64,000 bases of DNA from Aerococcus christensenii (lineage in GTDB: Bacteria; Bacillota; Bacilli; Lactobacillales; Aerococcaceae). Both the position numbers and the translations under genes were made by a program. A model generated the notes under the pieces. It searched no databases. It was not told the origin of the DNA and saw only the letters and a program-made list of their open reading frames with translations. The stretch lies in NCBI RefSeq assembly GCF_001543105.1, contig NZ_CP014159.1, forward strand, positions 496,001 through 560,000, given 5' to 3'. Below are positions 16,408 through 25,479 of the stretch, one piece after another; position 1 is the stretch's first letter; the number at the start of each line of letters is the position of its first letter.

Positions 16408-16750
16408 TATTCCTTCATTCTCATTTTACGATCAATAGCGTTAGCTAATAGATATTCCCTTTACACTTGCTTATTCTCTCCACACTTGCTAAGATAACTT
16501 CAATCCTTAGAAAGCTTTCCTTTACTATAGTTTCCCTATTTATTCTTCAAAAGAATAATTATATTCTAATTGTGAAAATTCTACTTATTTATTTCTTGTT
16601 ATACTCTAAGTAGTGAAAGCGATCGCATTTTAATAATGAACTGAATATTCTACAACTACTCAAGTTCATTATCCACTCTACTGATCATTTTATAAATAAA
16701 TATGTGAATAAATTAACATTGAGAAGCTCATTAGATACGGAGGTTTTTAT
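16408..16750 (+). promoter_or_regulatory. Upstream region of the sulfur cluster: candidate promoter and operator
   Basis: No gene is seen in this stretch. A TATACT at 16600-16605 could be a -10 element, with a poor -35 that suggests activator dependence. Just upstream, AGAAT-N6-ATTCT (16552-16567) is an inverted repeat in the position where LysR-type regulators bind. The LysR gene at 24 kb is the obvious candidate, but this is inference. The first transporter start follows TACGGAGG. Confidence 0.4.
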
Positions 16751-18052
16751 ATGAATAAGAAGGTCTCAATGAAGCAAACCTTAGCGGGTTTAATCCTTAT
16801 ATTGTTACTCGTTATATTCGGTATTTATGTTGGCAGCTTAAATGCTTCTATGCCAATGTATTTATTAGCTGGTGTGTTACTAGGATACACCTTAACACGC
16901 TCACGGTTTGGATTTGCCGGAGGAATTAAACGTATTTACATGCGTGGTGAAGGCAGTTTAACCAAAGCTATTTTTGTACTTATTCTCGTCACTGCTGCTG
17001 TCTTTATGGGAATTCAATGGCATGCCCAACTTTCAGGGGCTATACCAAGCTATCTCGCCAAAAACGGCGAAAAAATTATCCCTGGTACCCAAAATGTTTA
17101 CTTTACAAATATTGCAACTATCGTAGGTGGATTCATTTTCGGAATGGGAATGATGCTTGCCGGCGGATGTGGGTCTGGGACTGTGGCAGACTTTGGTGAA
17201 GGTCAAGGGCGGGCCTTAATCGCCTTTGTCTTCTTCGTTTTAAGTGCTGCGCCTGGTCACTGGGCACGTCAAGTGGTCGATAGAAGTGCGATCGGTAAAA
17301 TCGGTTATCGCTTGCATCTTCCACAAGCCATTGGCTATGTTCCTTCTCTGATTTTAACAGTAGCTCTCATCGGACTACTCTACTGGGGCATTTTGAAATA
17401 TGAGGCTTATCGGAAACAAACAAATACCTCTAGCGATCCTAAAGGAGACTATGAAGACTTTGAAAAGCCTCTCAAATTAACTGAACCTCAACCTTTTTTC
17501 AGCTATGCTACCTACCACAAACTCTTTATTGAACGTTGGAGCTTTACCGTAGGCGCCTTAGTCTTAGCTTTAGCATCTATCTTCGTGATGGTTACCACCA
17601 ATAAACCTTGGGGAGTTTCTTCTCCATTAGTTGGTTTAGATATCTTTATCTTGCAAAAATTCGGAATTACTTTCTCTCCTGAGAACTTCGGAAGCCATCT
17701 TAAAATTGTTCAAGCCGGACTCTTAAGTCACGGAGGAACAGTTCGAAACATTGGGACCTTCTTTGGATGTACCCTTTGCTTCTTACTCGGAAATCGTTTC
17801 AAAATTGATTTTGATTTCAGCTTTACAGACGCTTGCTACTATGCCTTAGGTGGACTTATGCTTGGCTTTGGTTCTCGCTTTGCTTACGGATGTAATATTG
17901 GGGCAATGTATTCCGCAATTACTTCCTTCTCCCTTTCTGGATGGGTATTCCTAATTGCTATGTCACTTGGCGGAATCACAGGCATGCTAGTATTTGCTGG
18001 TAAAGTTAATATCTTGCCTAAATTAAATCTAAAATGTCAAACAAAATCTTAG
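16751..18052 (+). CDS. YeeE/YedE-family sulfur (thiosulfate-type) transporter, copy 1
   Basis: A 433-residue polytopic membrane protein with two homologous halves and about nine or more hydrophobic segments. Conserved Cys motifs AGGCGSGTVADFGEG (about residues 138-150) and YGCNIGAMYSAITSFSLSGW near the C-terminus are the hallmark of the YeeE/YedE family. One member of this family (TsuA) carries thiosulfate by relaying it along such cysteines. It starts a co-directional set with a CoA-disulfide-reductase/rhodanese fusion and a second YeeE copy, so import of thiosulfate or another sulfane sulfur source is likely. The exact substrate is not proven. Confidence 0.88.
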   Translation: MNKKVSMKQTLAGLILILLLVIFGIYVGSLNASMPMYLLAGVLLGYTLTRSRFGFAGGIKRIYMRGEGSLTKAIFVLILVTAAVFMGIQWHAQLSGAIPSYLAKNGEKIIPGTQNVYFTNIATIVGGFIFGMGMMLAGGCGSGTVADFGEGQGRALIAFVFFVLSAAPGHWARQVVDRSAIGKIGYRLHLPQAIGYVPSLILTVALIGLLYWGILKYEAYRKQTNTSSDPKGDYEDFEKPLKLTEPQPFFSYATYHKLFIERWSFTVGALVLALASIFVMVTTNKPWGVSSPLVGLDIFILQKFGITFSPENFGSHLKIVQAGLLSHGGTVRNIGTFFGCTLCFLLGNRFKIDFDFSFTDACYYALGGLMLGFGSRFAYGCNIGAMYSAITSFSLSGWVFLIAMSLGGITGMLVFAGKVNILPKLNLKCQTKS

Positions 18053-18115
18053 TTATTTAATCAAAATATTATAAATAAAAAATAATATTAATACAAAGAA
18101 TTGGAGGAATTTTCA

Positions 18116-19813
18116 ATGAGTAGAAAAGTTATTGTTATTGGTGGCGTTGCTGGTGGGGCTTCGACGGCCGCTCGTGTTCGTCGTTTAGATGAATTTGCAG
18201 AAATTAAAATGTTTGAAATGGGACCTTACGTTTCCTTCTCTAACTGCTGTATTCCTTTCCACATTAGCGGTACCGTTGAAAAAGCAGATAATTTGATCTT
18301 AATGAGCCCAGAACAATTCAAAGCTCAATATAATATTAACGCTTTCGTTAACCATGAAGTGATCAGCATTAACCGCGAAGAAAAATATGTTGAAGTGAAG
18401 AACTTAGTAACTGACGAAGTCTTCAAAGAAACCTATGATACACTTGTACTTTCTCCAGGGGCTAAAGCTCTTCGTCCTAAGAGCATCGAGGGCGTAGACA
18501 GCGACCATGTCTTTGTCATGAAGACCGTTCCAGATCTCAAGAAATTCATGCAATATGCTGAAACCCACGAAATCAAAGATGTTGCGGTTATCGGTGGTGG
18601 TTTCATCGGAATTGAAGTCGCCGAAAACGCTAAAAAAGCTGGTTACAACGTTTCCGTTATCGAAGCTCAAGATCAAATCTTAGCTCCACTAGACTACGAT
18701 ATGGTTCAAATCGTTAACCGTCACCTCTATGACAAAGGCGTTCATCTTCACCTTAGCGACGGTGTAAAAGCTATTGAAGCAGATAAAGTTGTTCTTCAAT
18801 CCGGTAAAACAGTTCCAGCTCAAGCTGTTGTCTTAGCTATTGGGGTAGTTCCAAATACTCAACTCGCTAAAGAATCCGGCATTGAATTGAATGCCCGTGG
18901 TTACATCAAAGTCAACCATCACTACCAAACAAATGACCCTGATATCTACGCTGTAGGTGACGCTATCGAAGTTAAAGACTTCTTTACAGGCGAAGCTACA
19001 AAATTAACTTTAGCTGGACCTGCACAACGTCAAGCTCGTGCAGCTGCTGACAGCATGTATGGTAGAACTTACGTGAATACAGGTGTTATTGGTTCTTCCT
19101 CTGTTAAAGTCTTCGATATGAACGTTGCTTCTACAGGATTGAACGAAAAACGTTGTAAAGAAGAAGGTATTAATTACGGCTTCTCCTACATTATTCCTAA
19201 AGACGGTGTTGGTTTAATGCCTGGGTCCAATAACATGTTCTTCAAACTTCTCTATGCTTATCCTTCTGGTCAAGTGATTGGAGCTCAAGCTGTTGGTTTA
19301 GGAAATGTTACAAAACGTGTAGACGTTATCGCAACTACCATCATGCTTCACGGAAACTTAGAAGACCTCAAAGAACTTGAATTAGAATACTCCCCACACT
19401 ACGGAACAGCAAAAGATGTTGTTAACCACGCCGCTTTAGTCGCTCTTAACATTTTGAATGGCGAATTCAAAAAAGTTCCAGTAAGCCAAGTACGTGAACT
19501 TGTAGAAAATAATGCCTTCATTATTGATGCACGTGAAGAAGACGAATACGCTCAAGGACATGTTATTAATGCGCTCAACATTCCTCTTAGCCAATTCAGA
19601 GATCGCTTAGATGAAATTCCAAAAGATCGTCCAGTTTACATCTACTGCCGTTCTAGCCAACGGAGCTATAACATGGTTCGTGCCCTTGGCCAAAGAGGTT
19701 ACGAAAATGTCTACAACATGGACGGCTCCTTCTTAGGAATCAGCGAACACGAATACTTTAACGATCAAATAACAGGACGTAAACCAATCGTTACAGAATA
19801 TAACTTCATTTAA
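18116..19813 (+). CDS. CoA-disulfide/CoA-persulfide reductase fused to rhodanese
   Basis: A 565-residue FAD/NAD(P)H oxidoreductase. The FAD site is VIGGVAGGASTAARVRR, the redox Cys is in SNCCIPFHIS (about residue 43), and a second nucleotide fold starts at VAVIGGGFIGIEVAENAK. After the dimerisation domain, a C-terminal rhodanese domain (about residues 460-555) has the active-site loop YCRSSQRS. This fusion is typical of CoA-persulfide reductases that release sulfide from sulfane sulfur. The start is the ATG at 18116 with GGAGG eight bases upstream; a TTG 15 bases earlier overlaps that site. It sits between two YeeE-type transporters, which fits a route from imported sulfane sulfur to sulfide. 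Confidence 0.9.
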   Translation: MSRKVIVIGGVAGGASTAARVRRLDEFAEIKMFEMGPYVSFSNCCIPFHISGTVEKADNLILMSPEQFKAQYNINAFVNHEVISINREEKYVEVKNLVTDEVFKETYDTLVLSPGAKALRPKSIEGVDSDHVFVMKTVPDLKKFMQYAETHEIKDVAVIGGGFIGIEVAENAKKAGYNVSVIEAQDQILAPLDYDMVQIVNRHLYDKGVHLHLSDGVKAIEADKVVLQSGKTVPAQAVVLAIGVVPNTQLAKESGIELNARGYIKVNHHYQTNDPDIYAVGDAIEVKDFFTGEATKLTLAGPAQRQARAAADSMYGRTYVNTGVIGSSSVKVFDMNVASTGLNEKRCKEEGINYGFSYIIPKDGVGLMPGSNNMFFKLLYAYPSGQVIGAQAVGLGNVTKRVDVIATTIMLHGNLEDLKELELEYSPHYGTAKDVVNHAALVALNILNGEFKKVPVSQVRELVENNAFIIDAREEDEYAQGHVINALNIPLSQFRDRLDEIPKDRPVYIYCRSSQRSYNMVRALGQRGYENVYNMDGSFLGISEHEYFNDQITGRKPIVTEYNFI

Positions 19814-19832
19814 AGCTTATAATTATTTTACG

Positions 19833-19885
19833 AAGTTTAAATGTACTGCTTCTAATTTCAGAGGCAGTACTTTAAACTTTTTATG
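19833..19885 (+). terminator. Stem-loop terminator after the reductase-rhodanese gene
   Basis: AAGTTTAAA-GTACTGC-TCT pairs with AGA-GCAGTAC-TTTAAACTT over about 19 bp with short mismatches, followed by a T run. It may also attenuate read-through into the second transporter gene. Confidence 0.8.
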
Positions 19886-19935
19886 CTAAACAATACTTTC
19901 ATAAATTTAAAATACATAGGATGGGAGATACTATC

Positions 19936-21207
19936 ATGAAAACAAAAGAACCTTTTATAGGTTTTATTCTTGTTTTTTTAATTTTATTATTTGGTTATTT
20001 TTATTTACAAAACGATATGTTATTTTTCCGCTTAATGATGGGATGCACCTTAGGTTACGCCCTATCTAGAGGATACATGGGATTTGCTGGAAGTGTGAAC
20101 CGAGCTTACTTAACAGGTTCTACACGGTTAATGCGAACATTAATGCTTCTCTTCTTTATCTCAGCCGCAGGATCTCTCGCTGTACTCTTTCACGCAGATG
20201 CTACTAGCTTTGGTTTATGGGTTAATCCTATTAATCTTGGACTACTTCTCGGAGGAATACTATTCGGGGTCGGCATGGCCTTCTCCTCTTGCTGTGCATC
20301 CGGTGTTTTGACAGACTTAGTGACTGCTTTACCTCGTGCTCTTGTTACCCTGATCTTCTTCTGTGCTGGTGTTTTCTTGGGCTTCCCTATTCAAAATACA
20401 GCTTCTTGGATTCAAGAATCTTGGTTTACCACTAAAACAGGAGCAGCTATAGGGACCAAAGGCGTCTATCTTCCTGATCTTTTCGAATTTGATGGACTCA
20501 ATGGGTACCTCGGAGCCCTTCTTGTTACAGCAGCCTTCTGCCTCCTTGTGGTTCGTCTTAGCTATGCTTACGAAAATAAACATAAAAAAGAAGGCACCTA
20601 CAAACAGCACTTTGAAGAAGGCATCCAGAAAAAAGTCGTGGAAGAACAACTTAACGAAAAAGATACTCCTCTATTCTCACCAAAAGGTTATGAACGTTTC
20701 TTTGTTCGTCCATGGACATTAAAGACTTCTATCTTTGTGATTTCGATTGTCTTTATTCTCCTAATGGGAGTAACCAAAGAAGGATGGGGAGCAAGTACTC
20801 CTTATGGATTCTGGTTTGGAAAATTGCTCATGATTTTTGGAGTAAGTGCTGAAAAAATTGCCCAATTTACTCATGGATCACCTAAACCTTATATTCTTGC
20901 TTTCTTCAGACATCCTGTTACCTTACAAAACGTGGGGATTTTACTAGGAACTGCTTTTTATCTCTTAACTTCTGGACAACTTATTCAAACAGCCAAAGCC
21001 AGCTTCCATATTACGAAAAAACAAGCCTTCTTCTATGCACTAGGCGGATTCTGTATGGGATTTGGAACCCGTTTATCCAACGGGTGTAACGTAGGTGCTT
21101 TATATACGCCTATCGCCAACTTCTCCTTGTCTGGTTGGATTTTCCTTATTGTGTTAGTTATCGGGGGTTACTGGGGAAATCAAGTAGCACACAAAGTTAA
21201 CCTTTAG
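19936..21207 (+). CDS. YeeE/YedE-family sulfur transporter, copy 2
   Basis: A 423-residue membrane protein homologous to the gene at 16.75 kb. It has the same two-halves plan, AFSSCCASGVLTDLVTALPRAL in the first half and LSNGCNVGALYTPIANFSLSGW in the second. The CC doublet replaces the GCG of copy 1, so the two copies may prefer different sulfur species. ATG 19936 is chosen because GGGAG lies eight bases upstream; the ATG at 19921 has no comparable site. A long hydrophilic loop (residues about 205-255) separates the halves. Confidence 0.87.
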   Translation: MKTKEPFIGFILVFLILLFGYFYLQNDMLFFRLMMGCTLGYALSRGYMGFAGSVNRAYLTGSTRLMRTLMLLFFISAAGSLAVLFHADATSFGLWVNPINLGLLLGGILFGVGMAFSSCCASGVLTDLVTALPRALVTLIFFCAGVFLGFPIQNTASWIQESWFTTKTGAAIGTKGVYLPDLFEFDGLNGYLGALLVTAAFCLLVVRLSYAYENKHKKEGTYKQHFEEGIQKKVVEEQLNEKDTPLFSPKGYERFFVRPWTLKTSIFVISIVFILLMGVTKEGWGASTPYGFWFGKLLMIFGVSAEKIAQFTHGSPKPYILAFFRHPVTLQNVGILLGTAFYLLTSGQLIQTAKASFHITKKQAFFYALGGFCMGFGTRLSNGCNVGALYTPIANFSLSGWIFLIVLVIGGYWGNQVAHKVNL

Positions 21208-21317
21208 TTCGTAATTTTTATGGAGAAGTAAGGCCCTGACTTTCTATTCAGCGACTTTACATTCTCCATTTTTATTTAAAAAGCCCCTTTTATAAAAAAA
21301 GAAAGGGTGGATGTTAT

Positions 21318-22091
21318 ATGCACACTTTATTCAAAAAAATACCCATTGCCTTTTTAGTCTGGCTCCTTATTTTTATCACTTGGATTTTCTACACCGAGTG
21401 TATTCAGCCGGATGCTGTGATGATTCCTTCACCTCAAATTGTTTGGACTAGTTTTTTAGAAACTTTAAAAAATGGCTATGGAGGAGTCAGTTTAGCTGTT
21501 CATCTAAGAAGTAGCTTTGTCCGTTTATTTCTTGCTATGGTTCTCGCTTTCTTCACTGCCGTTCCCTTAGGATTTCTTAGTGGCTATTCTCGTTTAGTAC
21601 AAAGCATTGTAGATTCGATCGTTCAATTTTATCGTCCGATTCCGCCTCTGGCTTACTACCCGCTTCTTATTCTCTGGTTGGGGATTGATGACCGTTCCAA
21701 AATAACCCTTCTCTATCTTTCTGCTTTTGCTCCCCTTTATATTGCCTGCGTTTCGGCTATTAGTAACATGCGTTACGATTACATTTTAAGCGCTCGCTCT
21801 TTAGGAGCAACTTCCAAAGATATTTTACTCCGAATTATTTGGCCATCTTGCTTACCAGAAATTTTTACAGGACTAAGAACCTCTTTTGGTTTTGCCTATT
21901 CTACTCTAGTTGCTACTGAAATGACAGCTGCCACCTCAGGCATCGGTTGGATGGTTATGGATGCCTCTCGTTATCTGAAAAGTGACATTATTTTCCTTGG
22001 AATCATCATTATGGGATTAAGCGGATTAATTATTGACAGATGCTTATACTTCTTAGAAACCCATCTTATTTTTTGGAAAGGAGTCCGCTAA
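21318..22091 (+). CDS. tauC: ABC transporter permease, taurine/sulfonate type
   Basis: A 257-residue permease with about six membrane helices. The cytoplasmic EAA loop reads SARSLGATSKDILLRIIWPSCLPEIFTGLR, the standard contact with the ATPase. The family (TauC/SsuC/NrtB) imports sulfonates, nitrate or related anions. It is the first gene of a tight three-gene set; its stop shares one base with the next start. The sulfur-gene context favours a sulfur-containing substrate. Confidence 0.87.
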   Translation: MHTLFKKIPIAFLVWLLIFITWIFYTECIQPDAVMIPSPQIVWTSFLETLKNGYGGVSLAVHLRSSFVRLFLAMVLAFFTAVPLGFLSGYSRLVQSIVDSIVQFYRPIPPLAYYPLLILWLGIDDRSKITLLYLSAFAPLYIACVSAISNMRYDYILSARSLGATSKDILLRIIWPSCLPEIFTGLRTSFGFAYSTLVATEMTAATSGIGWMVMDASRYLKSDIIFLGIIIMGLSGLIIDRCLYFLETHLIFWKGVR

Positions 22092-23161
22092 TGCCTACCC
22101 TATCTCCTCTAACACTCCGCAAATGGTTACGAAAGTTTATTATTGTTTTCCTTTGTTTTGGATTTATCATCACTTATTATCATTACCGTTCAAGTTCTGA
22201 AAGTCATCACCCTCGTGTGGTAAATATTGGCTATCTGCGCGTGCCCAACGATGAGATGTTAGCTATTAGCCAAGATTCTATCAAACAAGCGCTCGCTAAA
22301 GAAAATATCAACGTACATTTTACAGTGTTTGACTCTGGCGTTGAAGCCAATCAAGCCCTTGCTTCTAAAAGTATTGATTTTGCAAGCATGGGCATCACCA
22401 ACGGCGTTATTGCTATGTCCAAAAATCTTCCTGTCGAACTGATCTGGATTCATGAAATTTTGGGGACCAATGAAGGTCTAGTTGTTAAAGACAATCAAAA
22501 TATTCACTCCTTATCTGATCTCAAAGGGAAAACTCTGGCGACTACCTTTGCATCCACCTCCCACTTTTCCTTGCAAAAAACTTTAGAGAGCCAAGGTCTT
22601 CAAAAGGACATCACCCTTCTAGATATGAAATCCACAGACATTATGGCTGCTTGGCAGAGAGGCAATATCGATGGAGTTTATACCTGGGAACCCACCCTCA
22701 ACAATATCCAAAAACAAGGAGGGCTTACCCTCCTTACCTCTAAAGATTTAGCAGAAGCAGGCTATCCTACCGCTAACATCATGGTAGGCCGAAAAGACTT
22801 TATCACGGATCATCCCAATATCACACAAACGCTCTTACAGTGCTTAAGCGAAGCTAAAACTTTTTACCACCAACAGCCGGATCAAGCAGCTCAACAAATT
22901 GCCAAAGCTTTGGAGATATCCCCAGAACTAGCTCAATTACAAATGAGTGGCGCTGACTGGCTTTCTCTTGACCAAGAAAAACAATATTTAAGCAATCCCA
23001 CGCGGCCTGGAAAAATCTTTGATGTGCTCAAAAATATCAGTCAATTTCTCTATCAAACCCACATTCTTCCTAAAGAAGTCACGGATGAAACCATACATCA
23101 ATTTATCAATGGCCATCTTTTAGAAAATCTTACTGAAAAAGGAGGCGAACAACATGAGTAA
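22091..23161 (+). CDS. tauA: ABC transporter substrate-binding protein, TauA-like
   Basis: A 356-residue periplasmic-binding-type protein. The segments IGYLRVPNDEMLA, VFDSGVEANQALASKSIDFASMG and MAAWQRGNIDGVYTWEP agree best with taurine-binding proteins I know. An N-terminal hydrophobic helix (about residues 15-35) serves as an anchor. I see no lipobox (L-x-x-C with a small residue before Cys), unusual for a Gram-positive binding protein. ATG 22091 overlaps the permease stop (TAATG) and has GGAG upstream. No TauD dioxygenase is present, so desulfonation must use other enzymes or the substrate is different. Confidence 0.85.
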   Translation: MPTLSPLTLRKWLRKFIIVFLCFGFIITYYHYRSSSESHHPRVVNIGYLRVPNDEMLAISQDSIKQALAKENINVHFTVFDSGVEANQALASKSIDFASMGITNGVIAMSKNLPVELIWIHEILGTNEGLVVKDNQNIHSLSDLKGKTLATTFASTSHFSLQKTLESQGLQKDITLLDMKSTDIMAAWQRGNIDGVYTWEPTLNNIQKQGGLTLLTSKDLAEAGYPTANIMVGRKDFITDHPNITQTLLQCLSEAKTFYHQQPDQAAQQIAKALEISPELAQLQMSGADWLSLDQEKQYLSNPTRPGKIFDVLKNISQFLYQTHILPKEVTDETIHQFINGHLLENLTEKGGEQHE

Positions 23162-23924
23162 AGACTCCCTTGTCACTTGTCAAAATCTCACAGTCATCTA
23201 TCCCAATAGCCAAACGATCATCTTAGACCACTTATCCTTTACCATTGAAAAAGGAGAATTTATCTGTGTCCTAGGACCTTCTGGCTGTGGTAAAAGTACC
23301 CTTTTAAACATCATCGCCGGTTACCTTTCTCCCACCAAAGGACAGGCTCTTTTTAAAGGGGAAGCTATTCAAGGTCCCTCCTGGCAACGCGGGGTAATGT
23401 TCCAACAGCAAGCCCTCTATCCATGGTTAGATGTTTTTGAAAATGTCGCCTTCGGATTAAAAGTTCGCCAGCAATCTACACAGGAGATTCAACAAAAAGT
23501 GCCCACTCTATTAAAAATGATCGGCTTAGAAGACTACACCCATGATTATATCTTCAACTTATCAGGGGGGATGCAGCAACGTGTTCAACTCGCTCGTGTC
23601 CTCGCTAACGATCCTGAGTTAATCTTAATGGATGAACCTCTAGGTGCTTTAGACGCCATTACACGAACAAAAATCCAAGCTTTACTGAGAAAGCTCTGGC
23701 ATCAAGGAAATAAAACCTACTTCATGATTACACACGATATTGATGAAGCCCTATCCCTCGCTACCAAGATCATCGTTCTTAGCAAAAATCCTGGTCGAAT
23801 CATCAAAACTTACCAAGTCAATTACACATCCAAAGCCTATACTGCCTCTCATCCGAATGAATATATGGATAATCGTTATTTACAATTAAAGGATGAAATT
23901 TACGATATGCTTGCTCAAGAATAA
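23154..23924 (+). CDS. tauB: ABC transporter ATP-binding protein, taurine/sulfonate type
   Basis: A 256-residue ATPase. Walker A is GPSGCGKST (about residues 43-51), Q-loop FQQQALYPWLDVFENV, signature LSGGMQQRV, Walker B LILMDEPLGALDAIT and the switch His in ITHDIDEA. The motif set matches the NitT/TauT ATPase group. It overlaps the preceding gene by eight bases with an internal GGAGG, so it is translationally coupled. Confidence 0.92.
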   Translation: MSKDSLVTCQNLTVIYPNSQTIILDHLSFTIEKGEFICVLGPSGCGKSTLLNIIAGYLSPTKGQALFKGEAIQGPSWQRGVMFQQQALYPWLDVFENVAFGLKVRQQSTQEIQQKVPTLLKMIGLEDYTHDYIFNLSGGMQQRVQLARVLANDPELILMDEPLGALDAITRTKIQALLRKLWHQGNKTYFMITHDIDEALSLATKIIVLSKNPGRIIKTYQVNYTSKAYTASHPNEYMDNRYLQLKDEIYDMLAQE

Positions 23925-24043
23925 GTAGAAATTTTCTGAAAAGGATTATTTATTCAGTCTTAATTAACTGCTTTTTCCTAAGAAATTTAGTACAATAAAA
24001 GTGATAGTTCCTTTAATTTTTGATCAGAAAAGAGGTGTTTTTA

Positions 24044-24940
24044 TTGCTCGATTTACGTTATTTGACTTTTTTAGAATTAGCGAAACATTTGAATTATACC
24101 AAAGCTGCGAAAGCTCTAAACTATACACAACCCACCATTACCAAACATATTCAATATATCGAAAATGATTTGAATACGAAGTTAGTCTACACCCAAGGAC
24201 GGGAAGTAAAATTAACAGAAGAAGGGATCTACTTAAGAGATCGACTTTATGAGTTACTCGAAACCATCGATACCATCAAGCAAAGAATTGAAAAAAATAA
24301 TAAAATTTCCATCAATCTTGGCACCAGTCGAACAGTTGGCGAATACTATATTCCAAACTATACTCCCCTACTTTCTCAAAACAAATTACACTTTAATTTG
24401 CTCGTTGAAAATACAGATACCTTGCTCAAAGCCTTAGAAGAGCGAAGCATTGACTGTGCGCTCATTTCTGGTCCGGTTTTTGAAGGAAATGGAATGTCTA
24501 AATTACCTTTCTTCCAAGATGAGATTATCTTAGTCTGTGATAGTCACCATCATTTAGCCAATAAAACCATCAATTTTGAAGATCTTTACCATCAAAAACT
24601 GATGATCCGCGAAAGAGGATCTGGCTTACAGCAGTCCTTAACGATTACTTTCTCCAATATGGGGGTCCCTTTTTCAAAATTTAACAACTTAATCTACATT
24701 GGAAATATCAGACTGCTCAAAGAGGTCCTTTATCAAGGCGAACGGATCGGTTTCCTCTATCGAACTTCCGCTCAAGCAGAACTAGACAGTGGCAAGCTAG
24801 CTCAAATCCATATTCGAAATTTAAAACTTCTTCAAAATTATTACTTAGTCTACTACGATAATAAAAAAGCACGCGCTCTCATCCATCAATTGCTCAAATA
24901 TATTCAAGCAACCCCTAAAGAAAAGGCGATTAATCCTTAA
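24044..24940 (+). CDS. LysR-family transcriptional regulator, likely controller of the sulfur cluster
   Basis: A 298-residue regulator. The N-terminal helix-turn-helix reads FLELAKHLNYTKAAKALNYTQPTITKHI, followed by a co-inducer binding domain from about residue 85. A TTG at 24044 is taken as the start because AGAGG lies eight bases upstream and the protein then begins LLDLRYLTFLELAK, the normal distance for LysR proteins; an earlier TTG (24020) and a GTG (24035) are less well placed. It follows the ABC transporter on the same strand, and CysB/CmbR-type regulators often control sulfur uptake. Its targets are not shown by the sequence. Confidence 0.87.
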   Translation: MLDLRYLTFLELAKHLNYTKAAKALNYTQPTITKHIQYIENDLNTKLVYTQGREVKLTEEGIYLRDRLYELLETIDTIKQRIEKNNKISINLGTSRTVGEYYIPNYTPLLSQNKLHFNLLVENTDTLLKALEERSIDCALISGPVFEGNGMSKLPFFQDEIILVCDSHHHLANKTINFEDLYHQKLMIRERGSGLQQSLTITFSNMGVPFSKFNNLIYIGNIRLLKEVLYQGERIGFLYRTSAQAELDSGKLAQIHIRNLKLLQNYYLVYYDNKKARALIHQLLKYIQATPKEKAINP

Positions 24941-24963
24941 AAAATTAACCGCCTTTTTGCTAT

Positions 24964-25415
24964 TTATTTCAAAACAAAGAGAGGACGCACCACTTCATGA
25001 ATCCGTTTAGAAATATAAGGATTATTCATGGTATACAAATGAATGTCGTCCACGACTTGCGCTCTTAAATCAACAATCTGGTCAACTGCTTCCGCTATCC
25101 CAACATCCCACATAGCAACCGAATTATCCCCATATCTCTCCAGTATCCGATGAAATTTAACAAGTAAATTGACTCCACAAAGGCTCACGATCCGATCGAT
25201 TTGTTTTTGGCATGACCCCTGCTTTCATAAATACACAGATTCCAGCCGCCTTACATCATTCCTTGAAGTCATAGAAAAAATTATTGTCGAAAAAGAATTG
25301 CGCAATCAAATGATCTCCCCCTGCATCCCCCTTCTCTTTCAGATAGAGAATATCCTCTTAGCGCTAAAATACTCTCTATTTCCATAAGCTTGAGTTGGGA
25401 TAACTTCTCTAGTAC
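24964..25415 (-). pseudogene. metF: Decayed metF (methylenetetrahydrofolate reductase) downstream of metE
   Basis: Minus-strand fragments resemble MetF in order. ESILALRG (cf. NILALRGD) starts near 25390; GDHLIAQFFFDNNFFYDFKE then meets a TGA stop near 25260. After AGVMPKT the frame shifts, and the reading resumes as KQIDRIVSLCGVN, RILERYGDN, IHLYTMNNPYISKRI. The last part forms an open frame of about 74 codons ending at 24964, but it lacks a plausible start and the FAD-binding N-terminal half. About 100 N-terminal residues and a central block are missing. MetF normally supplies methyl-tetrahydrofolate to MetE, directly upstream here. Confidence 0.82.
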
Positions 25416-25479
25416 TTATTCTTTTTTCAAAATCATTCCCGGTAGAGGAAAAACCTCATAAGAAAAAACCGCTTATTCT

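Noticed and set aside
24964..25188. Small intact gene of 74 codons
   Set aside because: It reads as the C-terminal end of MetF with no ribosome-binding site; upstream metF fragments in other frames show it is part of a pseudogene.
25169..25387. Plus-strand open frame opposite the metF remnant
   Set aside because: It is a shadow of the decayed metF with no ribosome-binding site and no recognisable protein.
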